5,650 bases of DNA from Anaerolineae bacterium. Lineage in GTDB: Bacteria > Chloroflexota > Anaerolineae > B4-G1 > SLSP01. This document shows, one piece after another, positions 1 through 5,650 of this stretch (position 1 is its first letter; every line of letters begins with the position of its first letter). The notes beneath the pieces were generated by a model. The model worked only from the letters and a program-made list of their open reading frames with translations, had not been told where the DNA came from and did no database searches. Location of the stretch: the NCBI GenBank assembly GCA_016934645.1, contig JAFGSL010000541.1, positions 1 to 5,650 of the forward strand, given 5' to 3'. A program made the translations under genes and the position numbers.

Positions 1-428
1 GCCTCGGCTGCTTCTGCGGCCAGGTATGCCTTGTCGTGCAGGCTCTCCAGTGGCAAGTGGCGGAAGATCAGGCGGATGCCGGGCGTCGTCGCCACCACCG
101 ATTCGATGGCGGGCGTGGCGCCGGCGCAGGCCGGGCACTGGAAATCGGAGTATTCCACGATAGTCAGATAGGCTTCCTCGACGCTGGCTCCTTTACTCCA
201 GTCGCTATCGCTAATGGTAATCGGTAGTCCGTTAAGGGGCAGTTCCGGCAAAGGATTGACTTCACAATATCCCGGCTCGTCTGCCGCCGCTGTGGGAACC
301 ACAACCGGCGCTGGCGTCGATGTCGGTGTTGCCGTAGGTGTGGGTTCGGCGGTAGGTTTTGATCCACATCCCCCTAAAACAAGAACGGCCAATAGAGTAG
401 CCGACACAATCCATTTCATTTTTCCCAT
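1..428 (-). CDS. DsbA-like thioredoxin-fold lipoprotein (3' end beyond window)
   Basis: This is the N-terminal 142 codons of an exported thiol-disulfide oxidoreductase-like protein; the frame is open to the left edge. Visible in order: a short charged N-terminus (MGKMK), a hydrophobic segment at residues 6-18, and a lipobox LGGC with the lipidation cysteine at 21. A Pro/Thr/Ala-rich spacer follows (about 25-48), then the start of a thioredoxin fold. The fold has a strand ending EYSDFQCPAC (CPAC redox pair, C98 and C101) and FRHLPL around 122-127, followed by an Ala-rich helix. The CPxC motif, the F-R-H-x-P-L strand and the later AAEA helix are typical of the DsbA/DSBA_2 oxidoreductase family. 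The cis-proline loop lies outside the window. It is probably anchored outside the cytoplasmic membrane and acts on disulfides there. The ATG at 428 is chosen over the one at 419 because AGGAG lies 8 nt upstream. An extra cysteine (C55) sits before the fold. Family call is firm; oxidase versus reductase or isomerase cannot be decided. Confidence 0.9.
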   Translation of the reverse strand, partial: MGKMKWIVSATLLAVLVLGGCGSKPTAEPTPTATPTSTPAPVVVPTAAADEPGYCEVNPLPELPLNGLPITISDSDWSKGASVEEAYLTIVEYSDFQCPACAGATPAIESVVATTPGIRLIFRHLPLESLHDKAYLAAEAAE

Positions 429-436
429 TGTATGTT

Positions 437-441
437 CTCCT
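437..441 (-). promoter_or_regulatory. Ribosome binding site of the DsbA-like gene
   Basis: AGGAG on the minus strand lies 8 nt before the ATG at 428. It decides the start: the second in-frame ATG at 419 would sit 17 nt away, which is too far for this site. Confidence 0.75.
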
Positions 442-470
442 ATGGTCGTCAGTATTTCGTCAGGCAGTCT

Positions 471-492
471 GAGCAGTTAACTACTCCTGCTC
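471..492 (-). repeat. Small inverted repeat in the leader of the DsbA-like gene
   Basis: GAGCAG (492-487 on the minus strand) and CTGCTC (476-471) can form a 6-bp stem with a 10-nt loop. It lies in the predicted 5' leader, and its left arm overlaps a Shine-Dalgarno-like AGGAGGAG (497-490) that has no start codon at a usable distance. There is no T-tract after it, so it is not an intrinsic terminator. A regulatory role is only a possibility; a 6-bp stem can arise by chance. Confidence 0.3.
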
Positions 493-499
493 CTCCTGA

Positions 500-525
500 A
501 TTTAGTAGATATTATACCACTAAAT
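500..525. repeat. 7-bp inverted repeat around the -10 box
   Basis: ATTTAGT (500-506) and ACTAAAT (519-525) are perfect inverted arms separated by 12 nt, and the -10 hexamer lies between them. The geometry fits a possible operator for a dimeric regulator, or a weak hairpin. On the plus strand the right arm is followed by a T-rich run (527-534), but nothing is seen that transcribes in that direction. On the minus strand there is no T-tract after the arms, so it does not terminate the upstream operon. Confidence 0.4.
511..519 (-). promoter_or_regulatory. Extended -10 promoter for the DsbA-like gene
   Basis: The minus strand reads TGGTATAAT from 519 to 511: a consensus -10 hexamer TATAAT (516-511) preceded by the TGn extension (519-517). 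At 17-18 bp upstream only ACGCTA/AACGCT is found, so there is no good -35. An extended -10 can partly compensate for this in sigma-70-type promoters. Predicted initiation is near 504, giving a leader of about 76 nt before the ATG at 428. The -35 zone overlaps the stop codon of the upstream transferase gene. The prediction rests on sequence match in an AT-rich gap. Confidence 0.55.
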
Positions 526-532
526 CTTATTT

Positions 533-1546
533 TTAGCGTTTGGGCGGCCAGAACGGCGGGTGTTCCATACGCCATAGAGCGTAGAGTCCAGCGATTCCGG
601 TGACAGCGCCCATCAGATAGCCTTCCCACACCGTAGCGCGGGTGACGAAGATGGCGACCAGTCCTACGCCGAAGGCGATCCCATACAGCACCAATACGGC
701 CTCGCGGCGTGTCAGTCCTGCGTACGTGAGGCGGTGCGAGGTGTGATCGACGCCGGGTGTCGTCAGAGGATTAAGGCGACGCCTCAGGCGTGAAATCGTG
801 ACCAGCGTGGTGTCGAAGATCGGCACGGCTAACACCAAGAGGGGAATCATCCAGGTGACGATGGGAATGTTTAGGGGGAAATCCACCTTGATCCCGATCG
901 CGGCTAATACAAATCCCAAAAAGAGGGCGCCGGAATCGCCCATAAAGATCGTCGCGGGGGTCCAGTTGTAGATGAGGAAACCGATGCACGCCGCCATCAC
1001 TGCTACCGATAGCGCGCCGACCAGGTATTGCCCGGTGAAGGCGCACATCAGCGCGAAGTGCGCGGCAGCAATGGCGGCAATCCCCCCCGATAATCCGTCC
1101 ATATTATCCAACAAGTTGAAGGCGTTGGTGATCCCCACCACCCACAGCGCAGTCGCCAGCAAATTCAAGAATGGATGGGGCAAAACGCTGATCGAAACGC
1201 CACTGATGATCAACAAAGCCAACGCGATGAACTGTCCCACGAGCTTGACGCCGGCGGATAACGAAAAGCGGTCATCCCAAAACCCCATAAACGACATCAG
1301 CGTCGCGCCGATCAGAATCCCGGCCAATTGGCTGACGTTGTACTGCTCACCCAACAACAGGGTAACGACCAACGTGCTCAGGAAAATGGCGACGCCCCCC
1401 AGACGCGGCGTGGGGATCGTGTGGACTTTGCGGGTCGGATCAGGCTGGTCGATGGTGTTGAGGCGCAAGCCCAATTTGCGCGCCAGCGGCGTCCCGGCGA
1501 CGGCAAGGAGCAAGACCCCGGCAAAGACGACAATGTAAGTGCTCAT
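533..1546 (-). CDS. WecA/TagO-type undecaprenyl-phosphate sugar-1-phosphate transferase
   Basis: This 337-residue polytopic membrane enzyme belongs to the MraY/WecA/TagO polyprenyl-phosphate sugar-1-phosphate transferase family (glycosyl transferase family 4, PF00953). It would move a HexNAc-1-phosphate, usually GlcNAc-1-P, from its UDP-sugar to undecaprenyl phosphate at the cytoplasmic face, starting lipid-linked glycan synthesis. Visible motifs in order: PRLGG at 47-51; the acidic pair D91-D92 in GFWDDR; K101 in the following helix; NLLDNMDGLSGG at 144-155 with D147, N148 and D150; FMGDSG at 201-206; and the cytoplasmic loop ending DHTSHRL at 267-273. Length and roughly ten hydrophobic segments fit the family. 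The HTSHRL loop resembles WecA/TagO more than MraY. The start ATG lies 10 nt after the stop of the ligase gene, with only a weak GAAAG (1558-1554) as ribosome site, so translation may be coupled. The sugar specificity, and so the choice between wecA and tagO as a symbol, cannot be settled from sequence. Confidence 0.95.
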   Translation of the reverse strand: MSTYIVVFAGVLLLAVAGTPLARKLGLRLNTIDQPDPTRKVHTIPTPRLGGVAIFLSTLVVTLLLGEQYNVSQLAGILIGATLMSFMGFWDDRFSLSAGVKLVGQFIALALLIISGVSISVLPHPFLNLLATALWVVGITNAFNLLDNMDGLSGGIAAIAAAHFALMCAFTGQYLVGALSVAVMAACIGFLIYNWTPATIFMGDSGALFLGFVLAAIGIKVDFPLNIPIVTWMIPLLVLAVPIFDTTLVTISRLRRRLNPLTTPGVDHTSHRLTYAGLTRREAVLVLYGIAFGVGLVAIFVTRATVWEGYLMGAVTGIAGLYALWRMEHPPFWPPKR

Positions 1547-1556
1547 CGGTGAACTT

Positions 1557-4500
1557 TCAAGGCTGCGACGGCGTCTCGACCGGTGTGAATTGCGCTTGCA
1601 ACTGCGTAATAAGCTGCTCTACAGCCTCTTTTTGCGCTTCCGGTGCAGCTTGTAGCGACAGCGAGGCGGTTTGTAGCGCAGCGTCTATCTGACCCAGGTT
1701 GGCGTAAGCGATTGCCTGTACGCGGTAAATGTCCCACAATTCGCCTGACGTGGGGCACTTCTCTACAGCCTCTTCCAGCGAGGCCGCCGCCTCCGCCCAC
1801 AGATTTTGTTGCGCCTGCAACGTGCCAAGCACTCGGCGCACCGTGCAGTTGTTGCGGACCTCCAGGGATTTCTGGTATGCGGCGACTGCGCCCGCAAGGT
1901 CGCCCTGCGAAGAGCGCATATCCCCAAGCAACATCCAGGTCTGCTCGAACAAGTCGTCCACTTCCAACGATGTGGAGATAGTCTCCCGGAACCTCAAATC
2001 GTCGCCAAAATCAATGGCGTAGAGCTGCGCCAGCTCATTCCAGATGATGGGATTGTTGGGGCTAAGCATCAGCGCGATTTTGTAGTTTTCCTCAGATTGT
2101 TGCAACAGCTTGTCGTATTGGTTCGCCAACGTCGTTTGCTGCGCAGCGGTGAGTCCCTCGGCGCGCAAATCGTTGGCGATGCGCGCCGCCCACGATTTAT
2201 AGAAGCGCGCCAGGTTCGCGCTGTGGTCGGTGTTGAGGGGGTTAATCTTGCGCGCGTGGTTGAGAACCTCCTCGGTCTTGCGGAAAATGAACTCTCGTTG
2301 TTCTGGTGTTGTTTCCGCCGGGAGACCCTGCGCCAGTTCCAGATAGGTTTTGCCCAGGAACAGATTGTAGTAATCCTCGCGTGGCGCGTACTCCAGCGCC
2401 TTTTCGTAATGGGCGATGCCGATTTGTTTCTCGTTGGCAGTGCTGGCATTGGCAAATACCCCACCCTGCTTGAAGATGATGTCCGCACGGATCAGGTTAT
2501 ATCCGGCGGGGGTAATGAGCAGGATGAGACACAGCGCCAGCAGTCCGATGAAGATCAAGGGACTCCAAATTTCTCCCAATTTACGCGGGAGCGGCTCTTC
2601 CCAGAGCAACGCCAGTCCCGCCAGCGCCATCAAGACGAAGATCAGGCTGTAATAACGGACCATAAGCGTCGCCAACCGGTCGGCGACGCCGACGACGCCG
2701 CTGATCAGGCTCTCTAGCGACGTTTGATCGACGCCTGTAGCCGTCAAGTTGGCCTGATGTGTTGCCAACGCGCTTCCGAAAATCAGCAGGCCCATCAGCG
2801 AGATGACGGCATAAACGGCAATTGCCGTGACCCAGCGCGTGCCGCGTTCTTCGTTGAACGACCCTTCGCGGTCGAACTCGCTCAGCCCCACCACGCCAAA
2901 CAGCACCCACGTAAAGATGAAGATCATCAGCGCGCCGTAAGCGGTCGTTTTCTCTGGATGATATTTTACCGTCAGCGAGTTGGCGAAGATTTCACCCGCG
3001 CTCGTCAGCCGCTCCGGGTTGTTGATGAAGTCAAAGGCCAGCGTCCCCAGCAGGAAGGTTGCCACGAAGCTCAGGGCCAACACCGCTGCAAGCCACGCGG
3101 GAAGCCCTGTCTGTTTGCGACGCGCACGTGTCGTGCGCTGCTGGCGTCTGGCTTGTGACGCAGATAAGGGTTTCTGCGCAGCTTCGTCCGCCACCGGGGC
3201 GCTGCCCGGTGCCCACTCGAGGCCGAGTACGACCAGCAGCCCGGCAAACGCCCAGAAGGTGGTGCGGGTTGAGGCGATGGCGATCCCGAAGTTGATTTCC
3301 ACGAAATGCGCGATGCTACCGGCAAGCAAGCCGATGATGAGCAGCGTGTGCGGGTGTAGCTGTGGATTTTCGATTTTTGGTTTTGGATTTTGGATTTCAG
3401 ATTGGGGATCAGCGACCGGTGGATGATCGTCTTTGGTCGTATCCGTGGTGTGTGCGGTGAACTGTGCGCGGAAAGCATCCACCGTCACGTAGACTAGCGT
3501 GCCCACCAAAACGCCTAGCGGAATCGCTACAGCGAAGAGGTACGCGCCTTCCAATTGCCACGCGATAAGGAAGAAAATGCCGCCAAAAGCGACCATCAAT
3601 CCAATATACAGCCACAGTTGACCACGGGTTTTTAACAGACCGAGCCATTTCATTCCCCAGTAGAAAAAGCTGGTGAATGTGAACAGGTACGCCGCCAACC
3701 CCAAGACGCCGGTAATGATGATGGAGTCCAGCGTCTCGTTGTGCGAGCGATCCGGCGAGGCCGTGCGAGACTCGTAGTGCCCCAGCTCCGGCGGGTAGAA
3801 AGAGTTGTACGCCACGTACATCGATTCCGGGCCGTAGCCGATGAGCAGACGGATGGCGTTGAACCGGTCTTCGCTGCCGTCCGGGAATTTGAGCGGCTCG
3901 TGCGACTTTATTAGTTCTACCGCGCCTTGCCAGATCAAGCCGCGTACCTTGCCCGTGCCGCTTTGCAGTTCCGTGATCGTCGTCAAACGGCGTAGCGCTT
4001 CGACTTTCCGCACCTGGGTTTGCAACGGACCGGGCACGTTCATCATCAAAAGCCCCGCCGCCGCCGCCAACCCTATCGTTCCCCATCCGATCCACAGCCA
4101 GCGCCAGCCTTTGCGTTCGACGACGCAATACAGCCACGCGCCGCCGAAGATCAACGCGGCCAATCCGCCGCCTACATAGGCGCCCGTTTTGTCCTTGAGC
4201 ACCAGCACGCCCAGTGCTGCCAGCCCTCCGGCGACGGCGAGCACCCCCAAACCAAAGCCTATGCCTTTTAGGATATCCCCCCACGCTTGAGGCGGCGCTT
4301 GGCTCTCGCTGAGGGCGCGGCGTTGCAGCGTGATCAGTGCCAGGTAAGGAAAGAGCACTGCCGCTGCCACGATGCCGAGCCAGGGACCACGGCTCTGCGA
4401 GTACCAGATCGTGAGCAATTGCACGGCAATGATGAAAATGTAACCCGAGGCGCGCAGGATATCACTCACACGCGCTTCTTCACGGCTCAGGATATCATTG

Positions 4501-5141
4501 AAACTTAGGATAATGCGCGCTGCCGTCAGCGGGACGATCATGATCAGGTAGGCCCCGACAAAAATCGCGTTCCCCATGTTCGAGGCGACGCGCGTAGTCA
4601 CGTCCCCGGCCCAGGGCAGCGGGTCCAGGCCGTTGTGTTGGATGATGCCGTAGAGCGATATCGGCAAGCTGTTGAGGATCAAGACTGTAATCAGTCGTGT
4701 CAGTTGCATGCGTGTGCGTAAACTGGTGATGATGGCGAAGAAGAGCACCAGGTAGCCGAACAGGGTATACGTCCCTTGCAGGCGCTGGTAAGAGCCGGCA
4801 AAGCTGGTATAGGGGACCAGTGAGAAGACAGAACTGATGAGGTAAATCCCCATCGTTGCCAGCGCGGGTAGCACCATCGGGGTGCGCCAGGAGAAACGTA
4901 GCGGCTTTTGCTTGTGCATGATCTCCTCGAACAGGCGCACCAGCCATAACACGGCCATCACGGTCGCCAGGATGCGTAGCGTTGTCAGCTTATCGGGTTC
5001 GAAGACCCGGCTGGAATACACATTGAAGAAAACCGGTGTAATGGTCACACCTATCAGCCAACCGGCTTCTAGCGCGCGGTCGCAAAATACACTAAAACGA
5101 GATGATGGCGCCGGTATGTTATGCGCAGCTAAGCTATGCAT
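1557..5141 (-). CDS. Large O-antigen ligase/polymerase-family membrane protein with C-terminal TPR domain
   Basis: This 1194-residue protein probably acts at the outer face of the cytoplasmic membrane, polymerising or transferring a lipid-linked glycan (Wzy/WaaL superfamily, PF04932). Block one has about ten membrane segments (24-368) and includes the SQSRGPW motif at 248-254. A large loop follows (about 369-471) with conserved-looking R400, GYGPES at 435-440 and SHNETLD at 466-472. H467 is the likely counterpart of the ligase's essential histidine, and R251 may be a counterpart of its functional arginines. Three more segments run to about 556. A polar linker (557-598), partly encoded by heptanucleotide repeats, leads to a second membrane block (about 599-878, some seven segments). 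That block is interrupted by a basic stretch at 664-677. Residues about 905-1170 form several TPR-like helical hairpins, such as HYEKALEYAP, NYKIALMLSPNN and AVAAYQKSLEV. The start at 5141 is chosen because AAGGAG lies 7 nt upstream; an in-frame extension to 5288 would overlap the epimerase gene by 155 nt. Typical WaaL/Wzy proteins have about 400-450 residues. Ligase, polymerase and protein O-glycosyltransferase roles cannot be separated from sequence alone. Confidence 0.92.
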   Translation of the reverse strand: MHSLAAHNIPAPSSRFSVFCDRALEAGWLIGVTITPVFFNVYSSRVFEPDKLTTLRILATVMAVLWLVRLFEEIMHKQKPLRFSWRTPMVLPALATMGIYLISSVFSLVPYTSFAGSYQRLQGTYTLFGYLVLFFAIITSLRTRMQLTRLITVLILNSLPISLYGIIQHNGLDPLPWAGDVTTRVASNMGNAIFVGAYLIMIVPLTAARIILSFNDILSREEARVSDILRASGYIFIIAVQLLTIWYSQSRGPWLGIVAAAVLFPYLALITLQRRALSESQAPPQAWGDILKGIGFGLGVLAVAGGLAALGVLVLKDKTGAYVGGGLAALIFGGAWLYCVVERKGWRWLWIGWGTIGLAAAAGLLMMNVPGPLQTQVRKVEALRRLTTITELQSGTGKVRGLIWQGAVELIKSHEPLKFPDGSEDRFNAIRLLIGYGPESMYVAYNSFYPPELGHYESRTASPDRSHNETLDSIIITGVLGLAAYLFTFTSFFYWGMKWLGLLKTRGQLWLYIGLMVAFGGIFFLIAWQLEGAYLFAVAIPLGVLVGTLVYVTVDAFRAQFTAHTTDTTKDDHPPVADPQSEIQNPKPKIENPQLHPHTLLIIGLLAGSIAHFVEINFGIAIASTRTTFWAFAGLLVVLGLEWAPGSAPVADEAAQKPLSASQARRQQRTTRARRKQTGLPAWLAAVLALSFVATFLLGTLAFDFINNPERLTSAGEIFANSLTVKYHPEKTTAYGALMIFIFTWVLFGVVGLSEFDREGSFNEERGTRWVTAIAVYAVISLMGLLIFGSALATHQANLTATGVDQTSLESLISGVVGVADRLATLMVRYYSLIFVLMALAGLALLWEEPLPRKLGEIWSPLIFIGLLALCLILLITPAGYNLIRADIIFKQGGVFANASTANEKQIGIAHYEKALEYAPREDYYNLFLGKTYLELAQGLPAETTPEQREFIFRKTEEVLNHARKINPLNTDHSANLARFYKSWAARIANDLRAEGLTAAQQTTLANQYDKLLQQSEENYKIALMLSPNNPIIWNELAQLYAIDFGDDLRFRETISTSLEVDDLFEQTWMLLGDMRSSQGDLAGAVAAYQKSLEVRNNCTVRRVLGTLQAQQNLWAEAAASLEEAVEKCPTSGELWDIYRVQAIAYANLGQIDAALQTASLSLQAAPEAQKEAVEQLITQLQAQFTPVETPSQP
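3362..3410 (-). repeat. Seven tandem heptanucleotides inside the ligase gene
   Basis: On the minus strand the 49 bp divide exactly into seven 7-mers: GATCCCC, AATCTGA, AATCCAA, AATCCAA, AACCAAA, AATCGAA, AATCCAC. The consensus is AATCCAA; two units are perfect and adjacent, and the others have one to three changes. Because 7 and 3 share no factor, three units (21 nt) make a seven-residue period, giving the linker SEIQNPK followed by PKIENPQ (residues 581-594). The tract is A-rich on the minus strand and stands out from the GC-rich coding sequence around it. It preserves the frame. Short tandem heptanucleotide repeats are known from cyanobacteria (STRR elements); kinship with those is not shown. 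Confidence 0.8.
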
Positions 5142-5650
5142 CGCGATGCTCCTTGAACCATTCGACAGTCTGATGTAATCCCTCTTCCAGAGAGGTTTTT
5201 GCCCGGAAGCCGAGAACTTTTGTCGCGCGGGCGACGCTTGGCAGCCTCCGGGGTGTATCTTCAAAAGACGCGCCGTAAGCCTGCGCATAGGGCACGTAGA
5301 CGATGTCCACGTCTGCGCCTACGCCCTCCCGGATTCGCGCAGCCAGTTCATTCATCGTCACCTCGCTGGGATTGCCGATGTTGAACGCTTGTCCGGCGCT
5401 CTCCGGCGTTTCCATCGCCGCGATGGTGCCACGCACCGTATCGGCGACGAAGGTGAACGAGCGTGTTTGTTGCCCGTCTCCGTAAACGGTGAGCGCTTTA
5501 CCGTCAAGGGCTTGATTGATAAAGCGGGCGATGACGCTGCCGTACCCGCGCGGGTCCAATCGTGGCCCATAAGCGTTGAAGTAACGGACGGCAGTCGCCG
5601 GCAATCCTGCCTGGCGATAATACGCGAAGGCCAGGTGCTCATCCAGCAAC
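5134..5650 (-). CDS. NAD-dependent epimerase/dehydratase, extended SDR family (5' end beyond window)
   Basis: These are the last 172 residues or so of a sugar-nucleotide modifying enzyme. The frame is open at the right edge; the TTG at 5649 is an internal leucine codon and not a start. Counting from that codon, LLDEHLAFAYY at 1-11 is the helix that normally follows the catalytic YxxxK, which lies just outside. RYFNAYGPR (22-30) and YGDGQQTRSF (56-65) are the substrate-binding elements usual in UDP-glucose 4-epimerase, dTDP-glucose dehydratase and UDP-glucuronate decarboxylase relatives. FNIGNP (89-94) and a C-terminal EDTPRR (130-135) then LGF also match this group. The Rossmann NAD-binding half is missing from view, so the reaction cannot be assigned beyond the family. 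It probably supplies an activated sugar for the glycan handled by the downstream genes. Its TAG stop (5136-5134) overlaps the ligase start by 8 nt, which suggests a shared transcript and translational coupling. Confidence 0.92.
   Translation of the reverse strand, partial: LLDEHLAFAYYRQAGLPATAVRYFNAYGPRLDPRGYGSVIARFINQALDGKALTVYGDGQQTRSFTFVADTVRGTIAAMETPESAGQAFNIGNPSEVTMNELAARIREGVGADVDIVYVPYAQAYGASFEDTPRRLPSVARATKVLGFRAKTSLEEGLHQTVEWFKEHRDA
5149..5154 (-). promoter_or_regulatory. Ribosome binding site of the ligase gene
   Basis: AAGGAG on the minus strand lies 7 nt before the ATG at 5141, inside the last codons of the epimerase gene. It supports the 1194-residue form of the ligase over the longer reading frame that begins at 5288. 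Confidence 0.8.

Noticed and set aside
36..480. Plus-strand frames at the left end (36-227 and 214-480)
   Set aside because: They are shadows of the DsbA-like lipoprotein, whose minus-strand frame has a lipobox, a CPAC motif and a good ribosome site.
500..534. Hairpin plus T-rich run as an intrinsic terminator
   Set aside because: The T-rich side lies on the plus strand, where no gene is transcribed. For the minus-strand operon the stem is not followed by a T-tract. The stem is also AT-rich and short with a 12-nt loop.
972..1538. 188-codon plus-strand reading frame opposite the transferase gene
   Set aside because: It mirrors the conserved DNMDG and DDR regions of the sugar-1-phosphate transferase on the other strand and shows no domain of its own.
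1806..2717. 303-codon plus-strand reading frame opposite the TPR end of the ligase gene
   Set aside because: It is antisense to a clearly coding region with recognisable TPR helices. Its product is a compositionally odd Arg/Gln/Val-rich sequence with no family features, and it has no independent support. Long antisense frames are common opposite GC-rich genes.
3362..3410. The heptanucleotide array as a CRISPR or a mobile-element end
   Set aside because: Units are only 7 nt with no spacers, and there are no flanking inverted repeats or target duplications. It is a tandem microsatellite-like tract within a gene.
3409..4284. 291-codon minus-strand frame inside the ligase gene
   Set aside because: It is an alternative frame of the ligase coding sequence, Arg/Gly-rich in a way typical of frame-shifted GC-rich DNA. 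The ligase frame itself is continuous and has motifs across this stretch, so there is no frameshift to explain.

Overview
The window carries four genes, all on the minus strand and nearly end to end. Read in the direction of transcription (right to left), they are: the C-terminal half of an NAD-dependent sugar-nucleotide epimerase/dehydratase (5650-5134, cut by the right edge); a very large O-antigen ligase/polymerase-type membrane protein with a C-terminal TPR domain (5141-1557); a WecA/TagO-type polyprenyl-phosphate sugar-1-phosphate transferase (1546-533); and the N-terminal part of a DsbA-like thioredoxin-fold lipoprotein (428-1, cut by the left edge).

The first three form a tight operon. 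The epimerase and ligase genes overlap by 8 nt, and the ligase and transferase genes are separated by 10 nt. No promoter is visible inside this block, so transcription probably enters from beyond the right edge. The gene set describes envelope-glycan assembly: a sugar nucleotide is prepared, a first sugar phosphate is loaded on undecaprenyl phosphate, and the finished glycan is polymerised or transferred on the outer face of the membrane. The 104-bp gap at 429-532 is AT-rich. It holds an extended -10 promoter, a short inverted repeat, a leader and a good Shine-Dalgarno, which suggests the lipoprotein gene is a separate transcription unit.

The style of the proteins suggests a Chloroflexota (Anaerolineae-like) bacterium. 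The clues are the Pro/Thr-rich linker after a lipobox, the ligase-TPR fusion of about 1200 residues, and moderately high GC with clean Shine-Dalgarno sites. This is inference from style only and not a taxonomic assignment.

No novel defence, mobile or RNA system is visible. The points most worth a second look are a seven-unit heptanucleotide repeat inside the ligase gene, which encodes a linker between membrane blocks, and the unusual size and two-block membrane architecture of that ligase. There are no tRNA, rRNA, CRISPR, IS or phage features, and no gene-free stretch longer than 300 bases.
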